From the NCBI GenBank assembly GCA_001838165.1, contig KV835905.1:37369-77679 (forward strand): a stretch of DNA of 40,311 bases, given 5' to 3'. Below the pieces are notes generated by a model, which made no database searches, was not told where the DNA came from, and worked only from the letters and a program-made list of their open reading frames with translations. Positions 24,723-31,967 of this stretch are shown here, one piece after another. The stretch comes from Actinomyces sp. HMSC035G02. Its GTDB lineage: Bacteria; Actinomycetota; Actinomycetes; Actinomycetales; Actinomycetaceae. Positions within the stretch are counted from its first letter, which is position 1. Each line of letters begins with the position of its first letter. A program made the position numbers and the translations under genes.

Positions 24723-26033
24723 TCAATCCGCGAGCAGGTCAAGCAGGTGAGAGACGACCTTTCCGCCCGAATATGCGGATCCGTCGTGCTGGTACTCGTT
24801 TGTGATGTAGTGGCGAGCGCCGATCAGCTCACCCGTCTCCACGGACAGCTCGCGCGGTACGAACATGTCGTCGTAGTACACGGCCGCAGCCACAGGCACC
24901 GTGTTCTGCGCCAGCACGTCCGGCAGATACACGGGGGCCGCCTCCGTCGTCGATGCGAGAATCTCCGCGACGCCCTTCAGCGGCGCCAAGCCCGGATCCT
25001 CGTCGAACACGCGGCGCATGAAGTGCTCGCCCGTCAGGTAGAACGGCTCGCTCTCATCCAGCGGGTTCGCGTCCTTCGCGAAGCCCGGGATCTCCTCGGC
25101 CAGGCGATCCGCCGCCCAACCCGTCGCCGTGCCCACCAGGTCCGGCGTCGCGCACGCGTAGATGTACTCCTGGAACAAACCGTAAATCGGCGCAACGTCC
25201 ACCTGCGAGCCGATCGCCGCCAGGAACTGCGACGAAAGCCTGCGCTGGCCTCGAACCGACGTCCACGGCCCCTCCAGCAGGTAGTGCAGCTGATCCGTGT
25301 TGCCCTGTCCGCCCAGCATCATGCCGATCATGCGCAGGCGCGCGGGGGAGAGGCGCTCACCCGTCGGCAGCGTCTCCTCCGTGTCCGCCAGGTGCGCGCA
25401 CAGCTCGCGCACCGTGCGCTCGTCGCCCGGATGGCGCTGGAAGTACACGCGGTTGCGCGCCGCCGTGCGCTCATACGTCAGGCGGTAGATGTCGTCCACA
25501 TGGACGAGGCCGGGCAGGCCTCCCGTGATCAGGCTGGCCTTCAGGCCCTGGGGAGCCAGCGACAGGTACGAGGTCGTGATGAAGCCGCCGAACGACTGGC
25601 CGAGCGTCGTCCACGGGTCATCGCCGCACAGCTCGCGGCGCAGCGCCTCCGCGTCGTACACGATCTGATCCTGGCGGAAGTGGCGCAGGTACGCGGCCTT
25701 CTCCTCGTCCGTGTCCAAGTGGGAGAGCGCCTGGGCGTCCATGCGGGTCGACTGGCCCGTGCCTCGCTGATCGAGGAGCACCACGCGGTAATCCTGCAGG
25801 AGACGATTCATCCACCCGCCGGTAAACGTGCCGAAACGCGGGCTCGGGTAGCCCGGGCCGCCCTGCAAGAACACCGCGTAGGGCGCGTCCTCGCGGCCCT
25901 TGCGCACGACTTCGCGCGCAAAAACCTGGATAGTCGGGTTCTCCGCGCCGGCGGGGCGCAGGTGATCGAGGGGAACGTCCAGGCGGTGCTCGTAAACGGT
26001 GTGACTATGGTGCAGGTACGACTCTGTGTGCAT
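24723..26033 (-). CDS. pip: Alpha/beta-hydrolase, proline iminopeptidase (S33) family
   Basis: 436 aa, larger than the common 310-aa enzyme and closer to the long actinobacterial prolyl aminopeptidases. It releases N-terminal proline or related residues from peptides. The oxyanion motif GGPGYPSPR is at about 58-66 and VVLLDQRGTGQS at 84-95. The nucleophile is Ser147 (LGQSFGGF). His416 (YQHDG) is the likely catalytic His. The ATG at 26033 has no Shine-Dalgarno but TACCAT lies 7 nt upstream, so the transcript is probably leaderless; the open frame to 26342 runs through non-conserved intergenic sequence. It is a cytosolic enzyme with no signal peptide. Confidence 0.9.
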   Translation of the reverse strand: MHTESYLHHSHTVYEHRLDVPLDHLRPAGAENPTIQVFAREVVRKGREDAPYAVFLQGGPGYPSPRFGTFTGGWMNRLLQDYRVVLLDQRGTGQSTRMDAQALSHLDTDEEKAAYLRHFRQDQIVYDAEALRRELCGDDPWTTLGQSFGGFITTSYLSLAPQGLKASLITGGLPGLVHVDDIYRLTYERTAARNRVYFQRHPGDERTVRELCAHLADTEETLPTGERLSPARLRMIGMMLGGQGNTDQLHYLLEGPWTSVRGQRRLSSQFLAAIGSQVDVAPIYGLFQEYIYACATPDLVGTATGWAADRLAEEIPGFAKDANPLDESEPFYLTGEHFMRRVFDEDPGLAPLKGVAEILASTTEAAPVYLPDVLAQNTVPVAAAVYYDDMFVPRELSVETGELIGARHYITNEYQHDGSAYSGGKVVSHLLDLLAD

Positions 26034-26145
26034 GGACACAATGGTAGCGGTTTTGTGGCGGTGTCGTTGGGGCCGTTTGTGTTTGGGAGGCGTTGGGGGT
26101 GCTGTGTGGTCCCACGGGTGTTGCGGGCGGGCCGGGCTGCTTAGT

Positions 26146-26247
26146 GTGCCCGTGGGCGGCGGCCCGCCCGCGAGCCGTCCGCGCCGCGAGCTTCGCTCGG
26201 CGCGTCGTCTCGAAGCCCGGCCAGGCCCCGCCACCGCCCACGGGCAC
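26146..26247. repeat. Long hairpin with 14-bp perfect arms and an inner stem
   Basis: GTGCCCGTGGGCGG at 26146-26159 is exactly complementary to 26234-26247. An inner GC-rich stem (GCGCCG..AGC with GCTCGGCGC) lies near 26181-26202. The whole is about 102 nt and could be a structured RNA or a terminator. Confidence 0.6.
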
Positions 26248-26357
26248 CGCAGCCAGGCCGTGCCGACCAGGTGGCCCGGTTGTCTGAAACCGCCATCGCC
26301 TTTGCGGGTGAGCAGTGGTGTTGTTGGTTTCAACGTCGCCACGTTGTCGCACCTCGT

Positions 26358-26518
26358 GCGCGAAAAAGTTCGCCCTGCTTGGCCTGATGTGGGTGCGAGC
26401 GCGAAAAAGTTCGCCCTGCACGCTCAAAACACCCCAAAATCGGCGTTTTTACGTTTGCTGGGCGAGTTTTTTCGCGGAAGAGCCGCTGGAGGGGCCGTGC
26501 TGGGCGAGTTTTTTCGCG
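26358..26518. repeat. Array type 3: two direct then two inverted GCGAAAAAGTTCGCCCTGC units
   Basis: Direct units are at 26358-26378 and 26399-26419 (41 bp apart). Inverted units GCTGGGCGAGTTTTTTCGCG are at 26457-26476 and 26499-26518 (42 bp apart). The layout is the same as array types 1 and 2, with unrelated sequence and a different period. Confidence 0.85.
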
Positions 26519-26698
26519 CCAATTGGCCCTGCGTCGATCTTGGATGCGATGCGGTGCACTTCAGGCTGGCTGCGATGGGGGTTTTGCGCCATGCGAAGCC
26601 CTCTGGTGGCGTGTCGCCGGCGTGTTGGAGGCTTGGATGGCGTCATTCCCCCCGATTGGTGGCGGTGAGGCCGCGCTGTTTGATGTGCGCCCAGCAAT

Positions 26699-26805
26699 GT
26701 CGCACGTAATTCCCCTGGGAGTATTTCAGGCTTTGAAAGCATGTTGTTGGAATTGCAGCGCTTGTGGAGCATCTCGAAAAATGACCATGTTAAATTATGT
26801 GCGAC
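26699..26805. repeat. 107-bp structured intergenic element, copy B
   Basis: Left end GTCGCACGTAATT, right end AATTATGTGCGAC with one change, and the internal TGTTGGAATTGCAGCG starting 46 bp in (26745). The flanks CAAT and CTTTGGG are shared with copy A. It lies downstream of azlD. Confidence 0.92.
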
Positions 26806-26858
26806 TTTGGGGGCCGTAACCCGCGCGCCCGCGGCTCGGAGCCGTTCGGCGGAGCTCG

Positions 26859-27188
26859 TCAGAGCCAGTTCAGCAGTGCGACGTAGCAGACCGTTCCGAT
26901 GCCGACGCTCCACAGGAGCTTGCGGCCGCTCAGCAGGTGCACCGCGACCGTCACGCCCGTCGCTACCAGCGCCGCCCACCAGCGGCCACCCGACTCCTGC
27001 GCGCCCTGCGTCAGCGTCGAAAGCACCAGAATCAGCATGATGCCCGGCGGCATCCACACCGCCATGTCGGAGACAAAGCGCGAATCGCGTAGCGGTTCAA
27101 GGATCTTGAACGGCAGAGCACGCAACGTAAAGTCGATGACGAAGGTGATCGCCAGAAGCGCCAGCAGGTAGCCCAGCGTCGGAGTCAC
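26859..27188 (-). CDS. azlD: Branched-chain amino acid exporter small subunit, AzlD family
   Basis: 109 aa. The GTG start at 27188 overlaps the azlC stop by 4 bp (GTGA), so translation is coupled. Three to four hydrophobic segments (LGYLLALLAITFVIDFTLR, PPGIMLILVLSTL, WWAALVATGVTVAVHLL, VGIGTVCYVALLNWL) match the family in length and pattern. AzlC and AzlD together export branched-chain amino acids or analogues such as azaleucine; the true substrate here is not shown. The longer open frame upstream of 27188 lies inside azlC and is a shadow. Confidence 0.9.
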   Translation of the reverse strand: MTPTLGYLLALLAITFVIDFTLRALPFKILEPLRDSRFVSDMAVWMPPGIMLILVLSTLTQGAQESGGRWWAALVATGVTVAVHLLSGRKLLWSVGIGTVCYVALLNWL

Positions 27189-27943
27189 TGCGCACCCCCT
27201 TCGGCCACCACATCCGCGGAGTGCAGGATGCCTCGGCGATGAAGGACGTGGCGAACCACCAGGCACGCGACGAACAGCAGGAGCGCCACCAGCATGCGCT
27301 GACCCGGCGCCACCACCATGGCCACCGCGAAGGATGTGCCAGCCAGGAGGATCGAGGGCAGCTCGCGCCTCGTGCGCGACGCGTCCAGGGTCAGCGTGAT
27401 GAACAGGGCCGTCAGCGCGAAGTCGAGGCCCTCGATCTGCGTAGGAATCAAGGACCCCGCGGACACGCCCACGAGGCTCGACGTCAGCCACGTCAGGTTA
27501 AAGAGAGCCTGCATCGCCAACAGGCGAGGCTTCGTCCACCCGTTTGGGCGGGCGGCGGTCAGCGCGTAGGCCTCGTCCACGAGGGCGTACATCGAGAAGA
27601 GGCGCGCGAAACGGCCTTCGATGACGTGCAGCGGGAACGAGAACGCGAAAAACAGGAGGCGGAAGTTCACCAGCAGCATCGTCACCGCGATGACTGCCAG
27701 CGGCGTATTCTGCGCGGCCAGGGTCACGACGAGCAGCTCGGCCGACCCGGAGTAGGCGGCCAGGGACAGCGAAGGAGCCAACCACCACGGCAGGCCCAGC
27801 TGGATGACAAGAACGCCGTACGCCAGGCCCAGCGGGATGTAACCCGCGGCCACGGGCGCCGTCAGGCGCAGGCCTTCGAGGATCTCGCGGCGGGTAGGGC
27901 TAGCCGGCACGGGGAGGTTCACGGTGCGCGGTAGCTTGGGCAT
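27185..27943 (-). CDS. azlC: Branched-chain amino acid exporter large subunit, AzlC family
   Basis: 252 aa. Start at 27943 (MPKLPRT) is preferred over the ATG at 27952; CACAAT lies 7 nt upstream and there is no ribosome-binding site, so it may be leaderless. Family marks are PVAAGYIPLGLAYGVL, LAAYSGSAELLVVTL and the VNFRLLFFAFSF stretch. About seven membrane spans are predicted. The frame extends to 28144 over sequence that includes the gluB promoter region and is not likely to be coding. It forms a two-gene operon with azlD. It pumps out excess amino acids, which makes sense beside peptidases and an amino acid importer, though that link is inference. Confidence 0.9.
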   Translation of the reverse strand: MPKLPRTVNLPVPASPTRREILEGLRLTAPVAAGYIPLGLAYGVLVIQLGLPWWLAPSLSLAAYSGSAELLVVTLAAQNTPLAVIAVTMLLVNFRLLFFAFSFPLHVIEGRFARLFSMYALVDEAYALTAARPNGWTKPRLLAMQALFNLTWLTSSLVGVSAGSLIPTQIEGLDFALTALFITLTLDASRTRRELPSILLAGTSFAVAMVVAPGQRMLVALLLFVACLVVRHVLHRRGILHSADVVAEGGAQ

Positions 27944-28131
27944 GGGTGTCATTGTGGCGCGTGAGGCGGTGGGAGTGCGCGCTGGCGGGGCCGTGCGTGA
28001 CGACTTGCACGCTCTCGCGGCGATACCGTTCCACGAAGTGGGAAGGAGCCTCGTCACGGACTTGTCACATAGTTTCAAAACGGGAAATAGCCCTCGCGCA
28101 ATAGACCGTCCGGTGGAAATATCGTTCCTGT

Positions 28132-28153
28132 CGCCGAGGAGCATCCCTCGGCG
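28132..28153 (+). promoter_or_regulatory. Hairpin in the gluB leader
   Basis: CGCCGAGG and CCTCGGCG pair perfectly around a 6-nt loop, ending 31 bp before the gluB ATG. Candidate promoter elements lie upstream (TTGTCA at 28062, TATCGT at 28122). It may stabilise or regulate the mRNA. Confidence 0.4.
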
Positions 28154-28184
28154 CTTCCACTAAAAACGCAGATCAGGAGCCCTC

Positions 28185-29087
28185 ATGAGCGCCACTCACG
28201 CACGCAAGAAGCCATTCCTTCGACTCGCCACGGCCGCCGTCGCCATGGTCGCAGCCCTCGGCATGGCCGCATGCTCCGGTGGCGCGTCCACCTCCTCGTC
28301 CTCCTCGTCGAGCGCGCAGGTCGGCGACCGCAGCCCCGAGCAGATCAAGGAAGCCGGCGAGATCGTCATCGGCATCTTCTCTGACAAGGCCCCCTTCGGC
28401 TACATCGACGCCGACGGCAAGCCCGCCGGATACGACGTCGTCTACGGTGACCGCATCGCCGCCGACCTGGGCGTCACCGCCAAGTACGTCCCCGTCGACG
28501 CCGCCGCCCGCACCGAGGTCCTCGCCTCCAACAAGGTCGATATCACCCTCGCGAACTTCACCGTCACGCCCGAGCGCGCCGAAAAGGTCGACTTCGCGAA
28601 CCCCTACTTCAAGGTCTCCCTCGGTGTCGTCTCGCCCACCTCGGCTGAAATCACCGACGTGAGCCAGCTGGCCGGCAAGACCCTCATCGTCACCAAGGGC
28701 ACGACCGCCGAAGCCTACTTCGAGGCCAACCACCCCGAGGTCAAGCTCCAGAAGTACGACCAGTACTCCGACGCCTACCAGGCCCTCGAGGACGGCCGCG
28801 GCGACGCCTTCTCCACCGACAACACCGAGGTCATCGCATGGGCGATCCAGCACCCCGGCTTCAGCGTCGGCATCAAGAGCCTGGGCGAGACCAGCTACAT
28901 CGCGGCCGCCGTCAAGAAGGGCAACACCGCCCTCCTCGACTGGCTGAACAACGAACTCGTCGAACTCGGCAAGGAAAACTTCTTCCACAAGGACTACGAG
29001 CAGACCCTCGCCCCCGTCTACGGTGACGCCGCGACCCCCGACGACCTCGTCGTCGAAGGCGGCGTGGACACCACCTCCACCAACTGA
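28185..29087 (+). CDS. gluB: Glutamate/polar amino acid ABC transporter, lipoprotein substrate-binding protein
   Basis: 300 aa. AGGAG precedes the ATG. A lipoprotein signal peptide ends at the lipobox GMAAC with Cys30, followed by a Ser-rich spacer. The mature part is an SBP family 3 fold: GEIVIGIFSDKAPFGYID, PAGYDVVYGDRIAADLGV, then DITLANFTVTPERAEKVDFANPY and a TKGTTAEAYF hinge. These resemble GluB-type glutamate or cystine binding proteins. It is the first gene of a four-gene operon, separated from the permeases by a terminator-like hairpin that would leave it expressed in excess. Exact substrate is not certain. Confidence 0.92.
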   Translation: MSATHARKKPFLRLATAAVAMVAALGMAACSGGASTSSSSSSSAQVGDRSPEQIKEAGEIVIGIFSDKAPFGYIDADGKPAGYDVVYGDRIAADLGVTAKYVPVDAAARTEVLASNKVDITLANFTVTPERAEKVDFANPYFKVSLGVVSPTSAEITDVSQLAGKTLIVTKGTTAEAYFEANHPEVKLQKYDQYSDAYQALEDGRGDAFSTDNTEVIAWAIQHPGFSVGIKSLGETSYIAAAVKKGNTALLDWLNNELVELGKENFFHKDYEQTLAPVYGDAATPDDLVVEGGVDTTSTN

Positions 29088-29091
29088 CAGG

Positions 29092-29169
29092 TACGAGGCC
29101 GTGGCCCCTCCCGGGTCCGCGCGCCGCGGGTGATCGCCCGGACCGGCCACGGCCTCGTCCCGGATTTTT
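29092..29169 (+). terminator. Internal attenuator between gluB and gluC, built from the dispersed motif
   Basis: ACGAGGCCGTGGCC and its exact complement (14 bp) at 29093-29106 and 29146-29159 enclose a GC-rich loop. TTTTT follows at 29165-29169. It is a good intrinsic terminator inside the operon, and read-through would supply lower amounts of the permease and ATPase genes. Confidence 0.7.
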
Positions 29170-29172
29170 CCT

Positions 29173-29832
29173 ATGAATCTCGACATCCTGGCGCGATACG
29201 CGCCCCTGTACGTCGACGCCGCGATCCTCACCCTGAGGATCGCGGCTATCGGCATCGCTGGCTCGCTCGCGGTCGGCCTGCTCGTGGCCGCGATCCGGCA
29301 GTACCGGATCCCCGTCGCCACCCAGATCGCCGCCGCCTACGTCGAACTGTCGCGCAATACGCCCCTGCTCGTGCAGCTCTTCTTCATCTACTTCGGCCTG
29401 CCGCGCGTGGGCATCAAGTGGAGCGGCGAGACCTGCGCGATCGTCGGCCTCATCTTCCTGGGCGGCGCCTACATGGCCGAGGCCCTGCGCTCCGGCCTCG
29501 ACTCGATCGCCACGATCCAGTGGGAGTCCGCGTCCGCGCTCGGCCTCACGCGCACCCAGACGCTGCGCCACGTCGCCCTCCCGCAGGCCATCGCGACCTC
29601 CGTGCCGCCGCTGGCCGCCAACGTCATCTTCCTCATCAAGGAAACATCCGTCGTGTCCGTCGTGGCGCTGCCCGACCTCGTGTACGTCGCGAAAGACCTC
29701 ATCGGCATGTCCTACAACACCTCCGAAGCGCTGGTCCTCCTGGTCATCGCCTACCTGGTGATCCTCCTGCCCGTGTCCATCGCGGCCCGACTCGTCGAAA
29801 AGAAGGTGCGCCGTGGCGGATTTGGGAATTAA
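29173..29832 (+). CDS. gluC: Polar amino acid ABC transporter permease
   Basis: 219 aa, five predicted spans. The inner-membrane EAA loop is clear: EALRSGLDSIATIQWESASALGLTRTQ around 103-129. RNTPLLVQLFFIYFGLP at about 60-77 is typical of the HisM/GlnP group. The ATG at 29173 lies right after the T-tract and has no Shine-Dalgarno, which is odd for an internal operon gene. It overlaps the next permease by 20 bp. It forms the channel with GluD. Confidence 0.92.
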   Translation: MNLDILARYAPLYVDAAILTLRIAAIGIAGSLAVGLLVAAIRQYRIPVATQIAAAYVELSRNTPLLVQLFFIYFGLPRVGIKWSGETCAIVGLIFLGGAYMAEALRSGLDSIATIQWESASALGLTRTQTLRHVALPQAIATSVPPLAANVIFLIKETSVVSVVALPDLVYVAKDLIGMSYNTSEALVLLVIAYLVILLPVSIAARLVEKKVRRGGFGN

Positions 29833-30490
29833 CGTCATTTTCGAGGGCCGCAACCTCGTGCGCATCCTCGAGGGCCTGGGTGTCACCGTCGGCATCTCCG
29901 CGCTGTCCGTCGTGCTGTCGCTGGTGCTCGGTGTGTTCGTCGGCCTCGGCATGCGCTCGCGCTGGCGTCCCCTGCGCTGGCTCATGCAGCTCTACCTCGA
30001 GTTCGTGCGCATCATGCCCCAGCTTGTGCTGCTGTTTGTGGCCTACTTTGGGCTCACGCGCGTCGCGGGGATCAACCTGAACGGCATCACCGCGTCCATC
30101 CTCGTTTTCACCCTGTGGGGCGGCGCCGAAATGGGCGACCTCGTGCGAGGCGCGCTCATCGCGATCCCGCGCCACCAGTACGAGTCCGCATACGCTCTGG
30201 GACTCACCCCGAGGCAGACCATGCGCCGCGTCATCCTGCCGCAAACCCTGCGCAGGCTTGCGCCCCCGGCCGTCAACCTCATCACCCGCATGGTGAAGAC
30301 AACCTCCCTCGTCGTCCTCATCGGCGTCGTCGAAGTCCTCAAAGTCGGACAGCAGATCATCGACGCCAACCGCTTCAACTACCCGACCGCCTCGCTGTGG
30401 ATCTACGGCCTGATCTTCGTGCTGTATTTCCTCATCTGCTGGCCGATCTCGCTCCTCTCACGCCACATGGAGAAAACATGGCAGAACTGA
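29813..30490 (+). CDS. gluD: Polar amino acid ABC transporter permease
   Basis: 225 aa with a GTG start overlapping gluC by 20 bp. Five spans are predicted. RIMPQLVLLFVAYFGL and the EAA loop (GDLVRGALIAIPRHQYESAYALGLTP) identify it as the second permease of a HisM/GlnP-type importer. Its end overlaps the ATPase gene by 13 bp, so the last three genes of the operon are translationally coupled. Confidence 0.92.
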   Translation: MADLGINVIFEGRNLVRILEGLGVTVGISALSVVLSLVLGVFVGLGMRSRWRPLRWLMQLYLEFVRIMPQLVLLFVAYFGLTRVAGINLNGITASILVFTLWGGAEMGDLVRGALIAIPRHQYESAYALGLTPRQTMRRVILPQTLRRLAPPAVNLITRMVKTTSLVVLIGVVEVLKVGQQIIDANRFNYPTASLWIYGLIFVLYFLICWPISLLSRHMEKTWQN

Positions 30491-31245
30491 CCTCCGACCC
30501 GCAGCTGCGCCTCGTCGACCTCGACAAGACCTACCCGGGCGGGCACCACGCCCTGCGCGGCGTCTCCCTCGACGTTGCCGACGGCGAAGTCGTCGTCATC
30601 ATCGGACCCTCCGGCTGCGGCAAGTCCACGCTCCTGCGCACCATCAACGGCCTCGAACCCATCAACTCCGGGCAGATCATCTTCGACGGGAGCGACCTGG
30701 CCGCGCCCGGCGTCTCTTGGCCCGAGGTTCGCCGCCGCATCGGCATGGTCTTCCAGTCATACGAGCTCTTCCCCCACCTGACCGTCATGGGGAACCTGAC
30801 GCTCGCCCCTGGCCTCGTCGCGGGAGAATCGCGCGCCGACGCGAGCGCGAGGGCGCTGAAACTGCTCGAGCGCGTCGGCCTGGCGGACCGCGCCGACGAC
30901 TACCCGCGCCAGCTCTCCGGCGGCCAGCGTCAGCGCGTCGCCATCGTGCGCGCCCTCATGATGGACCCCGAGATCCTCCTCCTCGACGAGGTCACGGCCT
31001 CCCTTGATCCGGAGATGGTGCGCGAGGTCCTCGACGTCGTTCTCGAGCTGGCTCGCACCGGCATGACGATGCTTATCGTCACGCACGAGATGGGTTTCGC
31101 CCGCGCGATCGCGGACCGCATCGTCTTCATGGACGAGGGGCGCATCGTCGAGGTCGACCCGCCGCGCAAGTTCTTCGCGGACCCGGCCTCGGATCGCGCG
31201 CGTCGTTTCCTTGACATCTTCAGCTTCGAGGGCGCCAAGCTGTAA
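30478..31245 (+). CDS. gluA: Polar amino acid ABC transporter ATP-binding protein
   Basis: 255 aa. It powers the importer by ATP hydrolysis. Walker A is GPSGCGKST (43-51), Q-loop FQSYELFPHLTV (92-103), signature LSGGQRQR (146-153), Walker B ILLLDE (166-171) and the H-loop VTHEMGFA near 201-208. EVTASLD replaces the common EPTSALD. The ATG at 30478 overlaps gluD; the frame extends upstream to 30115 but that part is a shadow of gluD. It ends the operon and a strong hairpin follows. Confidence 0.95.
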   Translation: MAELTSDPQLRLVDLDKTYPGGHHALRGVSLDVADGEVVVIIGPSGCGKSTLLRTINGLEPINSGQIIFDGSDLAAPGVSWPEVRRRIGMVFQSYELFPHLTVMGNLTLAPGLVAGESRADASARALKLLERVGLADRADDYPRQLSGGQRQRVAIVRALMMDPEILLLDEVTASLDPEMVREVLDVVLELARTGMTMLIVTHEMGFARAIADRIVFMDEGRIVEVDPPRKFFADPASDRARRFLDIFSFEGAKL

Positions 31246-31278
31246 GGGGGTGGCGGGGCTCCTCGTGGAGGGGCTGAG

Positions 31279-31309
31279 CGGGGGCGCAGGCCGGTGGCTT
31301 GCGCCCCCG
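31279..31309 (+). terminator. Terminator of the glutamate importer operon
   Basis: CGGGGGCGCA and its perfect complement form a 10-bp stem with an 11-nt loop, 34 bp after the gluA stop. A T/G-rich run (TTGTTGTGCTTGTTG) follows. Confidence 0.75.
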
Positions 31310-31383
31310 TTGTTGTGCTTGTTGCTGTGCGCCCCTGCTGGTCGCTCTTTCCGGGTTGGTCCGCGTGTTGGCTTGTTCCTAAG

Positions 31384-31475
31384 TAGTGTTACACCACTTA
31401 GCGGGGTATTACACCACTTCCCAGGGGGTGTAATGCTCCCTAACTGGTGTAATCCTCCCTAAATGGTGTAATACC
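31384..31475. repeat. Array type 2, copy 2: GGTGTAATGCTCCCTAA units, inverted
   Basis: Left units end in TTACACC at 31395 and 31415. Right units GGTGTAATGCTCCCTAA begin at 31427, 31446 and 31465 with an exact 19-bp period. The layout matches copy 1 at 8529-8622. Confidence 0.85.
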
Positions 31476-31546
31476 TCGCGCGCTGGCTTGGTGTTGTGCC
31501 TGGTTCTCGGGCGCCTCCGGACTCTATAAGGCGACTACTCAGCAAT

Positions 31547-31653
31547 GTTGCACGTAATTCCCTCATTGGCCTTCCAAGGATCGACATATGGTTGTTGCAA
31601 TTCCAACGTTTCAGGGCGCAAGTGAAAACTGACCCAAGGAAATTACGTGCGAC
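31547..31653. repeat. 107-bp structured intergenic element, copy C
   Basis: Ends GTTGCACGTAATT and AATTACGTGCGAC. The outer flanks GCAAT and ATTGC extend the inverted repeat. The internal near-palindrome GTTGCAATTCCAACG at 31594-31608 is the reverse complement of the form in copy A but lies at the same offset. Confidence 0.9.
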
Positions 31654-31712
31654 ATTGCAAGAGAGGGGTGCGTGCGCCGAGCATTGCCGCGAATACAGTT
31701 GTTGGCCGGTTG

Positions 31713-31819
31713 CTTGCGGATAGGTTACGAGCATCCGGATAGGTTACGACGATGCGGATACCTTAATAACCTATCCACATGCGCATAACCTATCCACATG
31801 CGCACAACCTATCCGCGTG
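31713..31819. repeat. Array type 1, copy 3: three direct and three inverted 19-bp-period units
   Basis: Direct units begin at 31713, 31732 and 31751; inverted units ATAACCTATCCACATG begin at 31766, 31785 and 31804. The period of 19 and central offset of 15 match copies 1 and 2 exactly although several bases differ. Confidence 0.9.
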
Positions 31820-31967
31820 GGGCGTGCTAGACCCGCTGGAGCGGCGGGATTGGGGCACGTGCACCCGGCCGTCAAGGTACCTATTCGCGCCGCGGCCCGG
31901 TGTCGCTCGATCATCCGACGTGCCTGGAGCTCGCCCGCCGAGCTCGCCCACGACATAACGCCCCGGC

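Larger units (their letters stand above)
26034..26698. other. Gene-free 0.7-kb region of inverted repeats upstream of pip
   Basis: No convincing gene. It holds the pip promoter (TACCAT at 26041-26046, minus strand), a long hairpin (26146-26247), and a four-unit inverted array (26358-26518), and it ends at copy B of the 107-bp element. Open frames here are low-complexity and do not look like proteins. Confidence 0.6.
31246..31967. other. Gene-free 0.7-kb repeat region between gluA and the RNase H gene
   Basis: Convergent gap without a convincing gene. In order: the operon terminator, array type 2 copy 2, 107-bp element copy C, array type 1 copy 3, and a small hairpin GAGCTCG/CGAGCTC at 31927-31945 that may terminate the RNase H gene. 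A minus-strand open frame at 31771-32247 crosses into the array and is rejected. Confidence 0.7.

Noticed and set aside
26026..26709. 227-aa plus-strand open frame in the gap upstream of pip
   Set aside because: It runs through the hairpin and array type 3, with low-complexity residues and no start signal.
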